Positions 1 through 9,612 are shown, counted from the first letter of the stretch. The stretch: DNA of 64,000 bases from Mycobacterium lepraemurium (GCA_002291465.1 CP021238.1:186001-250000); one strand, 5' to 3'. Notes: generated by a model from the sequence alone, not told the origin. Made by a program: numbers and translations.

Positions 1-1950
1 GCCGACGCGGTGGACCGCGAACCGCGGGCTGTCGAACAGTGCCGCACGCAGCTCGACGGTGTAGCGCCGCACGTTGGGCTGGTTGGGGTAGACGTCCTCG
101 GCCAGCCGCAGGGTGTAGGTGTTGTTCGCGCCGTGGCGCATCAGAAACACCGTCGGCGGCGGCCAGGGGCAGGTGTCCAGGGCGTGCAGCAACTCGTCGG
201 CGGTCTTGAGCTTGGACCACTTGTTGATCTGCGCGGCCCGCAGGTCGAACTGCGCGAGCGGGTTGGCGTAGTGCGAGGTCAACCCCTGGAATCCCCAGTA
301 GGGGTAGAAGGACAGGAAGCTGTAGTCGGCGGTCATCACCACGGTCTGGTCGTGGGGCCGGCCGGTCTCGCGGGTGATGACGTCGTCGATGGTGGCGTAG
401 AACTTCTCCGCGCTGGGCGGCCGCCGGTCGCCGCGCTGCCCGTGGCCGTCGGTGTCGGTGTAGGCGATGGTCAGGTCCGGCAGCAGCACGTCGGGAATGT
501 CCTGGCTGAACGCGATGCCGGCGGCCAGCCCGATCGCGCCGGCCACCGGGATGACGGCACGGCTTCGGCGCCGCAGCGCGAGCGCGGCCTCCACGAGCCC
601 GAACGCCCCGGCCGCCACCAGCAGCACGCTCAGCGTTGGCTGCAGCCGGAAGGACAGCAGCGTGGTGCGGGCCAGCGTGGTGAGCATGGACAGCAGCGAC
701 CACAGGTAGACGGCCAGCACGCCGATGGCCAGGGCGCCCGCGCGCACCGACGCGCGGGCGCGCAGCACCAGCCACAGCGTGCCCGCCATGCAGACGACGC
801 CGAGCAGCGTGAACTGCAGCATCGGGAAAGCCAGCTCGGCGCCGTTGGCCGGCAGGTAGTGCTGGGCGCTGCCGGTGTTGCTGACCGGATTGCGGGCTGC
901 GCGCACCAGGAACGGCAGCCAGGTGGTGCACCCGATCGCGACCGCGATGCCGACGATGACGGCCAGCCGGCGCAGCGGGTCGAGCGCCGCGCGGACCCCG
1001 TGCCGCCACCAGCGCAGGCCCGCCAGCCACAGCGCCATCAGCCCCACCGCGAACGCGGTGAACCCGAACAGCAGCGTGTACCAGGTGGCCGTGAAGCCCA
1101 GGAACAGCCCGGCTCCGACGACGGCGGCCCAGCCGCTCCGCGGCGTCGCGCCCGCCGCGACCGGCGCCTCGCGTGGGGCGCTCGGCGTCTCGCCCGCCGC
1201 GAGCGTGAAGTTAGTTTCACGCTCGGCGGTCTCGGGTGCCCCGCCAGCCCGGCGCTTACCCGCACGCAGGCCCGACCAGGTGAGCACCAGCACCGGCGGC
1301 AGCAGCACGGTGATCATCGCCGAGTACGGCTCGGGTGAACCGTAGGCCAGCGTCACCGCCGCCGTCGCGGTGGTGACGATCAGCGCGTACTCGAACCGGA
1401 CCATCCGCCACCACAGCACCAGCGCTACCGCGACGGCGACGGTGATCGAGGTGATGGCCCACGGCTTGAACACCTCCCACGCCGGTGTCCCGGACAGCGC
1501 TGCCGCGCGCCCGCCGATCCAGAACCAGCCCGGCGGGTAGAACGGCGGCAACCCGAGATAGGCCATGTCGCGCAGGGCGGGACTGTCGGCCAGCCGCGTC
1601 AGGTATTCGGTGCGGAACTGCTGGTCGACGGAGATGCCGAACAGGTACAGCTTGGTGGCGCCCAGCGGCATGCCCAGCGTCACCACGGTGAACGCGGACA
1701 CGAACACCAGCCCACCCAGTTGAGCGAGCCACCGGAAGCGGCCAGTGAATGAGTGCCACACCCAGCCGACGGCGACTAGACCGGCCAGGCAGCCGACCTG
1801 CCCGACGGTGGTCAGCGCGTGCAGTTGATTCGACGACGGGAAGGCCGGCCACTGCACCCCGGCGATGGCGGTCAGCGACACCACCGCGACGACGATGGCG
1901 ACCAGCACGGCCACGGCCATCTGGCCGAGGGTGGCCAGCGCGCTACGCAT
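1..1950 (-). CDS. aftA: Galactan 5-O-arabinofuranosyltransferase AftA, 3' end outside window
   Basis: Transfers the first arabinofuranose from decaprenyl-phospho-arabinose onto galactan in the membrane, priming arabinan synthesis. The frame is open for 650 codons from the ATG at 1950 to the window edge; M. tuberculosis AftA (Rv3792) is about 643 aa, so only the C-terminal tail is missing. The protein is a polytopic GT-C type with many hydrophobic segments; the start reads [20 protein letters not shown]. It sits 2 bp after the dprE2 stop, so it is the last visible gene of the Rv3788-aftA operon. A hydrophilic loop at residues about 236-275, rich in Ala, Pro, Glu and Thr, is longer than I recall for the M. 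tuberculosis protein and contains a DNA palindrome. Confidence 0.93.
   Translation of the reverse strand, partial: MRSALATLGQMAVAVLVAIVVAVVSLTAIAGVQWPAFPSSNQLHALTTVGQVGCLAGLVAVGWVWHSFTGRFRWLAQLGGLVFVSAFTVVTLGMPLGATKLYLFGISVDQQFRTEYLTRLADSPALRDMAYLGLPPFYPPGWFWIGGRAAALSGTPAWEVFKPWAITSITVAVAVALVLWWRMVRFEYALIVTTATAAVTLAYGSPEPYSAMITVLLPPVLVLTWSGLRAGKRRAGGAPETAERETNFTLAAGETPSAPREAPVAAGATPRSGWAAVVGAGLFLGFTATWYTLLFGFTAFAVGLMALWLAGLRWWRHGVRAALDPLRRLAVIVGIAVAIGCTTWLPFLVRAARNPVSNTGSAQHYLPANGAELAFPMLQFTLLGVVCMAGTLWLVLRARASVRAGALAIGVLAVYLWSLLSMLTTLARTTLLSFRLQPTLSVLLVAAGAFGLVEAALALRRRSRAVIPVAGAIGLAAGIAFSQDIPDVLLPDLTIAYTDTDGHGQRGDRRPPSAEKFYATIDDVITRETGRPHDQTVVMTADYSFLSFYPYWGFQGLTSHYANPLAQFDLRAAQINKWSKLKTADELLHALDTCPWPPPTVFLMRHGANNTYTLRLAEDVYPNQPNVRRYTVELRAALFDSPRFAVHRVG
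1201..1224. repeat. Palindrome inside aftA loop
   Basis: Perfect 9-bp arms GAGCGTGAA and TTCACGCTC separated by 6 nt; flanking CGGCG/CGCCG sequences nearly extend the arms. It lies in the extra hydrophilic loop of AftA and leaves the frame open. A further imperfect direct repeat (GGCGGGCGnGACGCCGnG) follows at about 1145-1200. The form resembles short palindromic intergenic repeats of mycobacteria that have entered a coding sequence. Confidence 0.6.
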
Positions 1951-1952
1951 GA

Positions 1953-2711
1953 TCAGATTGGCAGTTTGCGGAAGATGGGACGCGGGATGTGTCGCAACAC
2001 CATCATCACGTAACGGAATGCTGCTGGCGCCCAAACCAATTCCTTACCTTTTGCGGCTGCGGTCACCGCTAGGTTGGCGACATACTCCTTGTCCACGGTC
2101 AGCGGCGCTTCCTTGACATGCGCGCTCATCCGGGTCCGCACCTGGCCGGGTCTGATCACCAGCACGCGAACGCCGTACTCGCGCAACGCCTCTCCCAGGC
2201 CCAGGTAGAAGCCGTCCAGCCCGGCCATGGTGGACCCGTAGACGAAGTTGGACCGCCGCACCCGCTCGCCGGCGGCCGAGCTCATCGCGATGATCTGGCC
2301 GAAGCCCTGGGCACGCATCTTCTCGGCGAGCAGGACCCCCACTGAAACCGCTGCGGTGTAGTTGATTTCGGCGGTCTGCACCGCCTTGCGCTGGTCTTGC
2401 CACAGCTCTTCGGCGTCGCCGAGGATGCCCAAGGCGACGATGGCCACGTCGACGTCACCGCCCGCGAACGCCTGCTCGATCATTGTGGGGTGGGTGTCGG
2501 TGGCTTCGAAGTCGATCACCTCCACCGAGCGAGCACCGGCGGCCTTCATCTGCTCCACCGCGGCGTCCCGCCCGGGGTCGCTGGGCATGGCGGCCAAGAT
2601 GATTCGCGCGTGCGCATTCTGCAGGTAACGCTCGCAGATGGCCAGCCCGATCTCGGAGGTGCCACCGAGCAGCAGGATGGTCTGCGGATTTCCCACGGCG
2701 TCCAGCACCAT
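1953..2711 (-). CDS. dprE2: Decaprenylphosphoryl-2-keto-ribose reductase DprE2
   Basis: Short-chain reductase that, with DprE1, converts decaprenyl-phospho-ribose to decaprenyl-phospho-arabinose; NADH-dependent second step. 252 aa against 254 in M. tuberculosis Rv3791. The Rossmann motif GGTSEIG is at residues 16-22 and the catalytic Ser region (MSS) at 143-145. The SDR catalytic motif should read YxxxK, but here Tyr158 is followed by GSTM: codon 162 (2226-2228) is ATG in place of the Lys AAG that I recall in M. tuberculosis. The rest of the protein is well conserved and ends RKLPI. The gene directly abuts dprE1 (0 bp) and aftA follows after 2 bp. The Met could be a real inactivating change, a compensated change or a base-call error. 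Confidence 0.93.
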   Translation of the reverse strand: MVLDAVGNPQTILLLGGTSEIGLAICERYLQNAHARIILAAMPSDPGRDAAVEQMKAAGARSVEVIDFEATDTHPTMIEQAFAGGDVDVAIVALGILGDAEELWQDQRKAVQTAEINYTAAVSVGVLLAEKMRAQGFGQIIAMSSAAGERVRRSNFVYGSTMAGLDGFYLGLGEALREYGVRVLVIRPGQVRTRMSAHVKEAPLTVDKEYVANLAVTAAAKGKELVWAPAAFRYVMMVLRHIPRPIFRKLPI

Positions 2712-4112
2712 CTAGAGCAGCTCCAAACGTCGGGCCATGTCGGAGGCGAACACCCCCGTCGGGTCCACCTTGCGGCGCACCGCGATCCACTCGTCGATAC
2801 GCGGGTACATGGCGTGGAAGGTTTCGGCGTTGGTGCGCGAGTCCTTGGCGGTGTACACCCGCCCGCCGAATTGCAGGACCCGTCTGTCGAGCTCGTTGAG
2901 GAACTCGTTGACCCCGGGCTTGTTGGGGAAGTCCATCGCGACGTTCCAGCCGGCCATCGGGAAGCTCAGCGGCGCGCGGTTGCCCGGGCCGAAAAGCTTC
3001 AACACGTTGAGCGCCGAGTAGTGGCCGCGGGTCTGGATCCAGCGGATGATGGCCTTGAACTCGTCCATCGCGTCCGGCGGGACCAGGAACTGGTGTTGCG
3101 CGAAACCCCTTGGGCCATAAGCATTGTTCCAGCCGCTGACCAGGTCGAGCATGTGATAGAACTGCGACAGGTTCATGATCTTGCCGGTGTAGGTGCCGCC
3201 CAGCCGGTAGTACACCTCACCGATCGCCATGAACGACAGCTTGTTCATCGCGCTGACCGGGAACACGTCGGGCACCGTCAACAGCTGCGGCGCATCGAAT
3301 TTCAGCGGGTTCTTGGCCAGCTTCTTGGGTAGCTGGTCCAGCCGGGCTAGGCTGCCCCGGCTCACCGCGACCCGGCCGAGCTTGGGCGGCGGGCTGATCA
3401 GGTCGAACCAGGCGCTGGAGTAGGTGTAGTCGGCTTCGCTGCCGTCCAGGTGCACGGCGACGGTTTCGTCGAGGTCCTTGGTGGCCACCCCGTCGGCGAT
3501 GAAGTACGCCGTCTCGGTCGGGGTCATGGCGATGGTGGCGCGCAGCACGATCCCGGTCAGGCCGTTGCCGCCGACGGTGGCCCAGAACAGCTCGGCGTCG
3601 GAAGCGTCCGGGCCGTCGGGGGTGATGGTGCGCACGGTGCCGTCGGCCGTCAGCAGCTCCATGGAGCGCACGTGGTTGCCGAAGCTGCCGGCGCTGTGGT
3701 GGTTCTTGCCGTGGATGTCGCAGGCGATTGCGCCGCCGACGGTGACCTGGCGGGTGCCAGGCAGCACCGGGACCCACAGCCCGAACGGCAGCGCCGCCTT
3801 CATCAGCTGGTCCAGGCTGACGCCGGTGTCGACGTCGACCAGTCGGGTGTCGGCGCTGATCGAGTGGATGCGGTTGAGCCCGGTCATGTCGATCACCAGG
3901 CCGCCGCCGTTTTGGGCGTTGTCGCCGTAGGAGCGGCCCAGCCCGCGCGCGATCACGCCGCGGCTCTTGGGATGGCCCGAATCGGCAACCCGGGCGACGG
4001 CCTTGGCGATCACCTCGGGGTCGCGGGTTCTGAGCACCTGGGCCACCGACGGGGCGGTGCGCCCGAAGCCCGTCAGCCGGGCGGGCGTGATGAGGGGATC
4101 GGTGCTCGACAT
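2712..4112 (-). CDS. dprE1: Decaprenylphosphoryl-beta-D-ribose 2-epimerase flavoprotein DprE1
   Basis: FAD enzyme that oxidises decaprenyl-phospho-ribose to the 2-keto intermediate; target of benzothiazinones. 466 aa from the ATG at 4112 ([10 protein letters not shown]); M. tuberculosis Rv3790 is 461 aa. FAD-binding motifs are visible: [11 protein letters not shown] at residues 57-67, the PGT-QVTVGGA region at 118-128 and [12 protein letters not shown] at 134-145. The substrate-site region reads [10 protein letters not shown], so the residue equivalent to Cys387 is Ala392 (codon 2937-2939). This is the covalent attachment site for nitro-benzothiazinones. The frame is open far upstream of 4112, but homology begins there. 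Second enzyme gene of the operon, followed directly by dprE2. Confidence 0.96.
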   Translation of the reverse strand: MSSTDPLITPARLTGFGRTAPSVAQVLRTRDPEVIAKAVARVADSGHPKSRGVIARGLGRSYGDNAQNGGGLVIDMTGLNRIHSISADTRLVDVDTGVSLDQLMKAALPFGLWVPVLPGTRQVTVGGAIACDIHGKNHHSAGSFGNHVRSMELLTADGTVRTITPDGPDASDAELFWATVGGNGLTGIVLRATIAMTPTETAYFIADGVATKDLDETVAVHLDGSEADYTYSSAWFDLISPPPKLGRVAVSRGSLARLDQLPKKLAKNPLKFDAPQLLTVPDVFPVSAMNKLSFMAIGEVYYRLGGTYTGKIMNLSQFYHMLDLVSGWNNAYGPRGFAQHQFLVPPDAMDEFKAIIRWIQTRGHYSALNVLKLFGPGNRAPLSFPMAGWNVAMDFPNKPGVNEFLNELDRRVLQFGGRVYTAKDSRTNAETFHAMYPRIDEWIAVRRKVDPTGVFASDMARRLELL

Positions 4113-4201
4113 CGTCAAAGAGGGTACCGCTTGGTCCGGCGACGACGCGGGACGCGGGCGTCCCGCCGAGGAGCTGGACAATTGGGCTTGCACCCGAAGG
4201 C

Positions 4202-4606
4202 TCAGCGGATGCGGAAGATCACGGCCCTCTGCACGACGAAGTTGATCACCGTCGCGGTGCCCTGCGCGATCACGAAGGCGACGGGGATCGCCCAGCACCG
4301 GTAGTGCAGAAACGCCAGGCACAGATGGTTGAGCCCAACCTGCACCGCGAAGGTGACGGCGTAGAGCGCCATCACCGCGACGAACCGGGCGGTGCTGGGA
4401 GCCGCCTGGAAGGTCCACCGGCGGTTGATCAGGTAGGCGGTGATGGTGCCGACGATGAAGCTGATCGCCTTGGCCATGTCGACCTGCACCCCCACGATCT
4501 TGTAGAGCGTCGCGTACAGGCCGAAGTCGACGATGCTGGCCAGGCCGCCGGTGACGACGAAACGCATGACCTGGGTGGTCAGTTTCAGGTTCGGGCTGGC
4601 AACCAT
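4202..4606 (-). CDS. GtrA-family membrane protein, Rv3789 homologue
   Basis: Small four-TM GtrA-like protein of 134 aa; Rv3789 was proposed either to flip decaprenyl-phospho-arabinose or to anchor/recruit the priming transferase AftA. The hydrophobic helices and the motif [11 protein letters not shown] in the centre match the family. Translation may start at 4606 ([10 protein letters not shown]) or at the internal Met that starts MRFVVTGG, the start I recall in M. tuberculosis (121 aa). It lies 10 bp after the Rv3788 stop and 89 bp before dprE1, so it belongs to the arabinose-donor operon. Confidence 0.92.
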   Translation of the reverse strand: MVASPNLKLTTQVMRFVVTGGLASIVDFGLYATLYKIVGVQVDMAKAISFIVGTITAYLINRRWTFQAAPSTARFVAVMALYAVTFAVQVGLNHLCLAFLHYRCWAIPVAFVIAQGTATVINFVVQRAVIFRIR

Positions 4607-4616
4607 CGAGGGGAGT

Positions 4617-5093
4617 CTAGGGCAGCTTGACCGCGATCAGCTCGACCTGCTTCTCGCCCTGCGGCGTCGGATAGGCCACCGTGTCGCCGGGTTGGCGTCC
4701 GGCAAGGGCCTGAGCCAGCGGGCTGCGGGCGGTCAACGTCTCGCCCTCGCGGCCGACCGGTGTCTCTTCGACGATGGAGATCACGTGCATGGTGACCACT
4801 TCGCCGTCGGCGAACCGCAAGGTCACCTCGGTGCCGCCGGGCAGCGTCGCCGAGGCGTCGGCGTCCGGCGGCCCGGCCCGCAGCCGCCGGTCCAGCTCGT
4901 TGATCCGGTCGGACAGCACCACCAGCTCGTCGGCCCGCTGGATCGCCTCGGCCGCATCGCCGTGATCGCCCACCATCCCGCGGTCGTTCTTGACCTCGAC
5001 CTCGAGGCGGTCGCGACGCTGCCGCAGCCGGTCCAGCTCGGCTTCCAGGTTTTTGCGCGCCGCGTCCGCCGGCGATTGGCGTTTGTTGGTCAC
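4617..5093 (-). CDS. GreA/Rnk-type RNA polymerase secondary-channel protein, Rv3788 homologue
   Basis: 158 aa. The N-terminal half is a coiled coil rich in Glu/Arg (residues about 8-75) and the C-terminal half is a GreA/Rnk-like FKBP fold. The M. tuberculosis homologue is reported to bind the polymerase secondary channel and inhibit transcription rather than rescue backtracking. I chose the GTG at 5093 because homology starts there and a GAAAGG Shine-Dalgarno lies about 12 nt upstream; the open frame continues to 5306 without family similarity. It is the first gene of the operon that runs to aftA. Confidence 0.88.
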   Translation of the reverse strand: MTNKRQSPADAARKNLEAELDRLRQRRDRLEVEVKNDRGMVGDHGDAAEAIQRADELVVLSDRINELDRRLRAGPPDADASATLPGGTEVTLRFADGEVVTMHVISIVEETPVGREGETLTARSPLAQALAGRQPGDTVAYPTPQGEKQVELIAVKLP

Positions 5094-5196
5094 GTCGGTG
5101 GACCTTTCGTCCCGCTTGCTCAGGTGGCGTTTCAGTGTGACACCACGGCGTGGCGGCCCGCCACTGTCAAAGTCCTCGAAACTGGAAGGGCGGCGG

Positions 5197-5218
5197 ATCG
5201 TTGTTGTTGGGCAACGAT
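5197..5218. repeat. Small inverted repeat upstream of Rv3788 operon
   Basis: ATCGTTG and CAACGAT arms of 7 bp with an 8-nt spacer, about 100 bp upstream of the GTG of the Rv3788 homologue and downstream of the broken NTF2-like gene. It could be an operator of the arabinose-donor operon or the remains of a terminator. I see no other feature in 5094-5327. Confidence 0.35.
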
Positions 5219-5327
5219 CGCCGCGCCTCGGCGCTAATGCGCGACTCATTGAGACGCGCACCCGGGCGGCGTGCTCCTGGGCCCGGGTTCGTTGCCGGGC
5301 AGGCATGGGGAATCAAGACCTTGCAGA

Positions 5328-5759
5328 TTACTGCTCATCCTTTTTAAGAAGGTGTGCGTAGGGGTCGCTGTTCGAGTCGACGGTCTCGGGCATGGGATAG
5401 TAGGTTTTGATGAGCAGGTTTCAGTCATCGTCCCACGTGAATGTCTCAATGCTGTAAGCCATTTGGACGTTCGGCTCGGTACCGAAGTAGTTCTCACAGA
5501 CCCAGGCCATCTCGTTGCCGTTCACCTGGACGGTGATCATCTTGATCTTGAGGATCGACTGGAACATGTCGAAGGCCTCGCTGGTGGCTGCCTCGAATCC
5601 GTGCTTCTCCTCGGTGCCCACGGGGTCGAACATCCGGACACCTGCCGGGGCGATTGTGCGCCACGACGCCACCCACTCTTCCCGCTTGCCTGCGTTCCAG
5701 AGTTCGGCATGCTTTGCTGCATGCGCCAAGCGGGCTTGGCGACTTGGGACACCACTCAT
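5328..5759 (-). pseudogene. NTF2/SnoaL-like protein, truncated by an in-frame stop
   Basis: From the ATG at 5759 (MSGVPSRQARLAHAAKHAEL) the frame reads 112 codons, then meets TGA at 5423-5421. Without changing frame the reading continues NLLIKTYYPMPETVDS and ends with a natural TAA at 5330-5328, giving an ancestral length of 143 aa. The stop therefore looks like a nonsense change in an otherwise continuous gene. The fold is a small alpha+beta barrel type with a conserved W-N-AG start and F-DP-G motif. The substrate is unknown. It may have been co-transcribed with the broken dioxygenase gene upstream. Confidence 0.7.
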
Positions 5760-5884
5760 GTTGCATTCTCCCTGCACCGTCCGCATCCCATGGGCGTTGA
5801 CAACAACATCTGGACACCTGTCCATCAGATGATCAGGCTATCAACTCGGGGCATGAGTGTGTTCTCGGACCAGCCTGGATGCGG

Positions 5885-6090
5885 GCAAACCCAGACAGTA
5901 TTTGGATAATCGATCTCGACGTCACAGCGCGTTGGACGTTGCCGACCGGGCACGGCTACACCACCAAACCCCTTGGTGGACTTTACTTTCCAGCGTTGTC
6001 CGTCCCGACCGGAACGCCGACGTTGCCCACCTCGCTGCCCGCATCGCAGCGGGACCGCGGCGTGATGATGGTGGCGGCAAAGCAGCTTGA
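5885..6090 (+). pseudogene. Remnant of a 13E12 / DUF222-HNH family gene
   Basis: The plus-strand frame from about 5885 reads WIIDLDVTARWTLPTGHGYT, followed by TKPLGGLYFPAL and a run ending DRGVMM. This matches what I know of the C-terminal tail of mycobacterial 13E12 repeat proteins (W-xPTGxxYTT-P-G-LFP, then an acidic/basic tail). No start, HNH core or upstream part is present, so only a C-terminal scrap survives in the 390-bp gap between two minus-strand pseudogenes. 13E12 elements are repeated and associated with insertions in mycobacteria. Assignment rests on motif pattern only. Confidence 0.45.
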
Positions 6091-6151
6091 GGTTCGACGG
6101 ATGCGTCGGGAGGGGCGGAAACGGCAGGTCGACGGCCGCAGCCCAACTGTC

Positions 6152-7041
6152 TCACCGGGCTACGGCATGCCACGGCGGATACATGGCCTCCAGCCCGTCG
6201 GCGGCCTGTCGCCGCGATGGTGCTGCGCACCATGTAGCGCGGCTGGTGCGCCGGCCACGGACGGCCGCGATGCATGGTCGCCCGGTTGTCCCACATCACC
6301 ACGTCGCCCGCCCGCCACGAGTGCAGGTAGCTCGCACCGGGAGCGGTCGCGGCCTCGGTCAGCGCCGCCAGCAACTCCCGCGCCGCGGCCGGCTACATGC
6401 CCTCGATCCCGTACGCGTGCGACGCGAGGTAGAGCGCCTTGCGGCCGTTGACCGGGTTGAGCCACACCAGGCGCCAGCATTGCGGCGGCAAGGCCGCCCG
6501 CTCCTCCGGGCGGGCCAGGTCGGGCGCGATCTTGCCGCGCGAATAGGTGTATTCGTGCCAGGAGAACGAAATCTCCAGCCGTTCCCGCAACTCGGGATCG
6601 AGCCGTTCGAACGCGATCCGGGTGGAGACGTACTCGGTCTCGCCGCCGCGCCCCGGAACGATGCGTGACGACAGCACCGACGCCAGCGCGGGCACCCGTT
6701 TGAACGAACTATCGGTGTGCCACAGCTGATTCGCCTTGTTTTCCAGGGCGAGCCGGTGATCGGCGGGCACCACGTTGCCGTCGTCGTCGAGGGTCTTGAG
6801 GACCACGAGGTGGCTGCCGTGGCCCACCGCACCCACCTTGGTCACCTCCAGCGGGCCGAACCGGCGCGAAAAGGCAAGCTGCGCTTCATCACTGACGTGC
6901 TGGTCCCGGAAGATCAGCACCGAATGCTCCTCGAACGCCGCGCGCACCTGCGCGTAGACGTCCGGCGAAGCCGCGACATCCGCGATCGTCACCCCCGCGC
7001 AGTTCTGCGGCAAAACCCGGTCCCGACGCCACGATCTCCAT
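6152..7041 (-). pseudogene. TauD/TfdA-family Fe(II)/2-oxoglutarate dioxygenase, broken
   Basis: Encodes a non-haem iron dioxygenase with all metal ligands still readable: WHTD (H-x-D) in the middle, the distal His in ATMHRGRPW and the 2OG-binding Arg in RYMVRST. Three lesions are visible. One extra base in a C run at 6992-6996 separates the true start (ATG 7041, MEIVASGPGF) from the main frame. A TAG at 6395-6393 interrupts it after YGIEGM. A further frameshift near 6205-6211 precedes the tail YPPWHAVAR and its stop at 6154-6152. It starts 17 bp after wzm, so it sat at the end of the galactan-export operon. Confidence 0.85.
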
Positions 7042-7058
7042 CGGCGACCTCCGTCCGG

Positions 7059-7889
7059 TTACACCCAATAGGGCACCCGCGCCCGGTACTGGCGCATGGC
7101 GAAGGCCGCCAGCAGCCACCCCACCGCCGTCAACACCAGCACCACCGCCCAGTGCCGCAGCTCCTGATGCGACCCCAGCAGCGGCGTGCGCACGATGTCG
7201 AGGTAGTGCAGCAGCGGGTTGAGCTCGACGATGCTCGACCAGCGTCCGGCGCCCTGCTGCCGCAGGGTGTCGTCGTTCCAGATGATCGGCGTCATGAAGA
7301 ACAGCAACTGCACGACCGAGAAGAGCAGCGGGCCGATGTCGCGGTAGCGGGTGGCCAGGATGCCGAAACACAGTGATACCCATATGCAATTGAGCAAGAT
7401 CAGGGCCAGCGCCGGTATTACCGACAGGTCCGCCCACGACCACGGCTTGGGATAGATCATCGTGATGACGACGTAGATGACGATGTTGTGCGCGAACAGG
7501 ATCATCTGCCGCCACACCAGCCGGTAGACGTGCACGCTCAGGGGCGTCGGCAACTGCTTGATCAGCCCCTCGTTGGCGACGAAGACGTCGGCGCCCTCCA
7601 GGATCGCTGCGTTGATCAGGTTCCAGATGATCAGCCCCAGCGTCACGTACGGCAGGTGCACGGACAGCTCCAGGTGGAACAGCTTGGAATACAACCCGCC
7701 CATCGCGACCGCCGTGGTTCCGGTCGCGATGGTGATCCAGAACGGCCCCAGCACCGAACGGCGGTAGCGCTGCTTGATGTCCTGCCAGCCCAGGTGCAGC
7801 CACAGCTCGTGCCGGCGGAAGCCGTCGACCAGGTCGCTGCGGGCTCGGCGCAGGGTGCGCGACTGGGCCGCCGCGTCAAGGAAAGTCAT
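7059..7889 (-). CDS. wzm: Galactan ABC exporter, membrane subunit Wzm (Rv3783 homologue)
   Basis: 276 aa, ABC-2 type permease with about six TM segments; forms the channel that moves lipid-linked galactan across the plasma membrane with Wzt. The N-terminal cytoplasmic region has a RYRRSVLGPFW motif, typical of polysaccharide exporters of this class (KpsM/Wzm). Its ATG overlaps the glfT1 stop (ATGA at 7889-7886), implying translational coupling, and the ATPase wzt lies one gene upstream. M. tuberculosis Rv3783 is 280 aa. Intact. Confidence 0.93.
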   Translation of the reverse strand: MTFLDAAAQSRTLRRARSDLVDGFRRHELWLHLGWQDIKQRYRRSVLGPFWITIATGTTAVAMGGLYSKLFHLELSVHLPYVTLGLIIWNLINAAILEGADVFVANEGLIKQLPTPLSVHVYRLVWRQMILFAHNIVIYVVITMIYPKPWSWADLSVIPALALILLNCIWVSLCFGILATRYRDIGPLLFSVVQLLFFMTPIIWNDDTLRQQGAGRWSSIVELNPLLHYLDIVRTPLLGSHQELRHWAVVLVLTAVGWLLAAFAMRQYRARVPYWV

Positions 7890-8800
7890 CGAGATCCCCC
7901 AGGCTTGCCGAACAGCTCACGAAGTCCCAAGCGCCGCAACCGGATCCATTCGGCCAGGCCCCTCGGGTCGCGACGCGTCACCAGGAAGAACCAGCCGAAC
8001 CGGACCCACTCCTGCACCAGCAGCTTGCGCAGCCCCGGCTGCGACAGCAGGTAGCCGCGGTTGCGGTAGGTGAAGAACCGCTTGGTCTCGTCGTCGGGAT
8101 ACTGGGTGTGCATCCGGCCACCGAGGATCGGCCGGAACTCGTCGTATCCGCACGGATGCAGGTAGACCGCGTCCAGGCAGGTGCCGAACGGCAGCCCCGA
8201 GCGCACCAGCCGCCGGTGCATCTCCACCTCGTCGCCGCGGATGAACAGCCGCAGATCCGGGACGCCGATCGACTCCAGCGCCGACGCCCGGAACAGCGCG
8301 CCGTTGAACAACGACGCGATGCCGGCCAGCAGGTCCTGCCCGGCCTCGGTGCGCAATTCGCTTGCCCGCCTGCGCCATACCAGGCCGCGGCGCAACGGAA
8401 ACGCCAACCGTTCCGGGTCGTCGAGGTTGCACACCATCGGCGACACCTCGGCCAGGCCGTGTTTGTCGGCGCAGGCCAGCAGCGTGGCCAGCACCCGCGC
8501 GTCCTGCGGCCGGCCGTCGTCGTCGGCCAGCCACACCCAGTCGGCACCCTGGGCCAGCGCATGCAGCATGCCGAGCGCGAAACCGCCTGCGCCGCCGAGG
8601 TTTCGGCGGGACTGCAAATAGGTGGTCGGAATAGGTCGCGCTGCAACCAGATCCCGGACTCGGCCGTCGTCGCACGCATCGTTGTCGATGACGATGAGGT
8701 GGTCCGGCAGCCGGGTCTGGCTGCTCAGCGCGTCGAGGGACTTGGCCAGCTCGTCGGGGCGCCGGTGAGTGACGACGACGGCGAAGACGGTGTCGCTCAT
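7886..8800 (-). CDS. glfT1: Galactofuranosyltransferase GlfT1
   Basis: 304 aa, GT2-family transferase that adds the first two galactofuranose residues to the decaprenyl-PP-GlcNAc-Rha acceptor, initiating galactan. The N-terminal nucleotide-sugar region (VFAVVVTHRRPDELAKSLDAL) is followed by the metal-binding triple Asp in WLADDDG at residues about 92-98. ATG at 8800 overlaps the wzt stop by ATGA, and its own stop overlaps wzm. Intact, with a length matching M. tuberculosis Rv3782. Confidence 0.94.
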   Translation of the reverse strand: MSDTVFAVVVTHRRPDELAKSLDALSSQTRLPDHLIVIDNDACDDGRVRDLVAARPIPTTYLQSRRNLGGAGGFALGMLHALAQGADWVWLADDDGRPQDARVLATLLACADKHGLAEVSPMVCNLDDPERLAFPLRRGLVWRRRASELRTEAGQDLLAGIASLFNGALFRASALESIGVPDLRLFIRGDEVEMHRRLVRSGLPFGTCLDAVYLHPCGYDEFRPILGGRMHTQYPDDETKRFFTYRNRGYLLSQPGLRKLLVQEWVRFGWFFLVTRRDPRGLAEWIRLRRLGLRELFGKPGGSR

Positions 8801-9597
8801 GGCTGTTCGGCGGTCTCGGCCAGCACCTCGCGCACGTGCCGGGCGGCGTCCTCGCCCTCGTACGCGCGCACCACGTCCTCGATGCCGCCGGACATGCGGA
8901 TCTCGCCGTGGTCGATCCACATCGCCGTCCTGCACAGCCGGGCCAGGAATTCGTTGGAGTGGCTGGCGAACACCAGGATTCCGGACCGCTCCACGAGGCC
9001 CTGCAGCCGCGACTGGGCCTTCTTCATGAAGTCGGCGTCCACCGCGCCCAATCCCTCGTCGAGCAGCAGGATTTCGGGGTCGATGCTGGTGACCACGCCC
9101 ATCGCCAGCCGAACCCGCATGCCGGTGGAGTAGGTGCGCAGCGGCATCGACAGGTAGTCGCCCAGCTCGGTGAACTCGGCGATCTCGTCGACCTTGGCCA
9201 GCATCTGTTTGCGGGTCTGCCCCAAGAACAGGCCGCGGATGATGATGTTCTCGTAGCCGGAGATCTCCGGGTCCATCCCGACGCCCAGATCGAAGATCGG
9301 CGCCACCCGCCCGGTGACCTGGGCCCAGCCCCGGGTGGGTTCGTAGATGCCCGAAAGTAGGCGCAGCAGAGTCGATTTCCCGGCCCCGTTGTGGCCGACC
9401 AGGCCCACGCGATCGCCCAGCTCGAGGGACATGGTGATATCGCGCAGCGCTTCCACCACCACCACGTTGGAATTGTTACGCCCGATCGTGCCGCCCGCCT
9501 TGCCCAGGAAGGCCTTCTTCAGCGACCGCGACTTGGCGTCGAAGATGGGAAACTCCACCCACGCGTTGCGCGTCTCGATACGAGGACCAGAACCCAT
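8797..9597 (-). CDS. wzt: Galactan ABC exporter, ATPase subunit Wzt (Rv3781 homologue)
   Basis: 266 aa nucleotide-binding subunit. Walker A is GHNGAGKST at about residues 68-76, the signature reads YSTGMRVRLAM, and Walker B reads ILLLDEGLGAVDADF. The signature YSTGM in place of LSGGQ is characteristic of polysaccharide-export ATPases. No long C-terminal carbohydrate-binding domain is present, as in other mycobacteria. It follows bpa by 15 bp and overlaps glfT1. Intact. Confidence 0.95.
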   Translation of the reverse strand: MGSGPRIETRNAWVEFPIFDAKSRSLKKAFLGKAGGTIGRNNSNVVVVEALRDITMSLELGDRVGLVGHNGAGKSTLLRLLSGIYEPTRGWAQVTGRVAPIFDLGVGMDPEISGYENIIIRGLFLGQTRKQMLAKVDEIAEFTELGDYLSMPLRTYSTGMRVRLAMGVVTSIDPEILLLDEGLGAVDADFMKKAQSRLQGLVERSGILVFASHSNEFLARLCRTAMWIDHGEIRMSGGIEDVVRAYEGEDAARHVREVLAETAEQP

Positions 9598-9612
9598 CGG
9601 TGTCGCGTCTGC

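Noticed and set aside
10..1338. Long plus-strand open frame over aftA
   Set aside because: Composition is the Arg/Gly/Gln-rich pattern of a shadow frame in high-GC DNA; the opposite strand holds a clear AftA.
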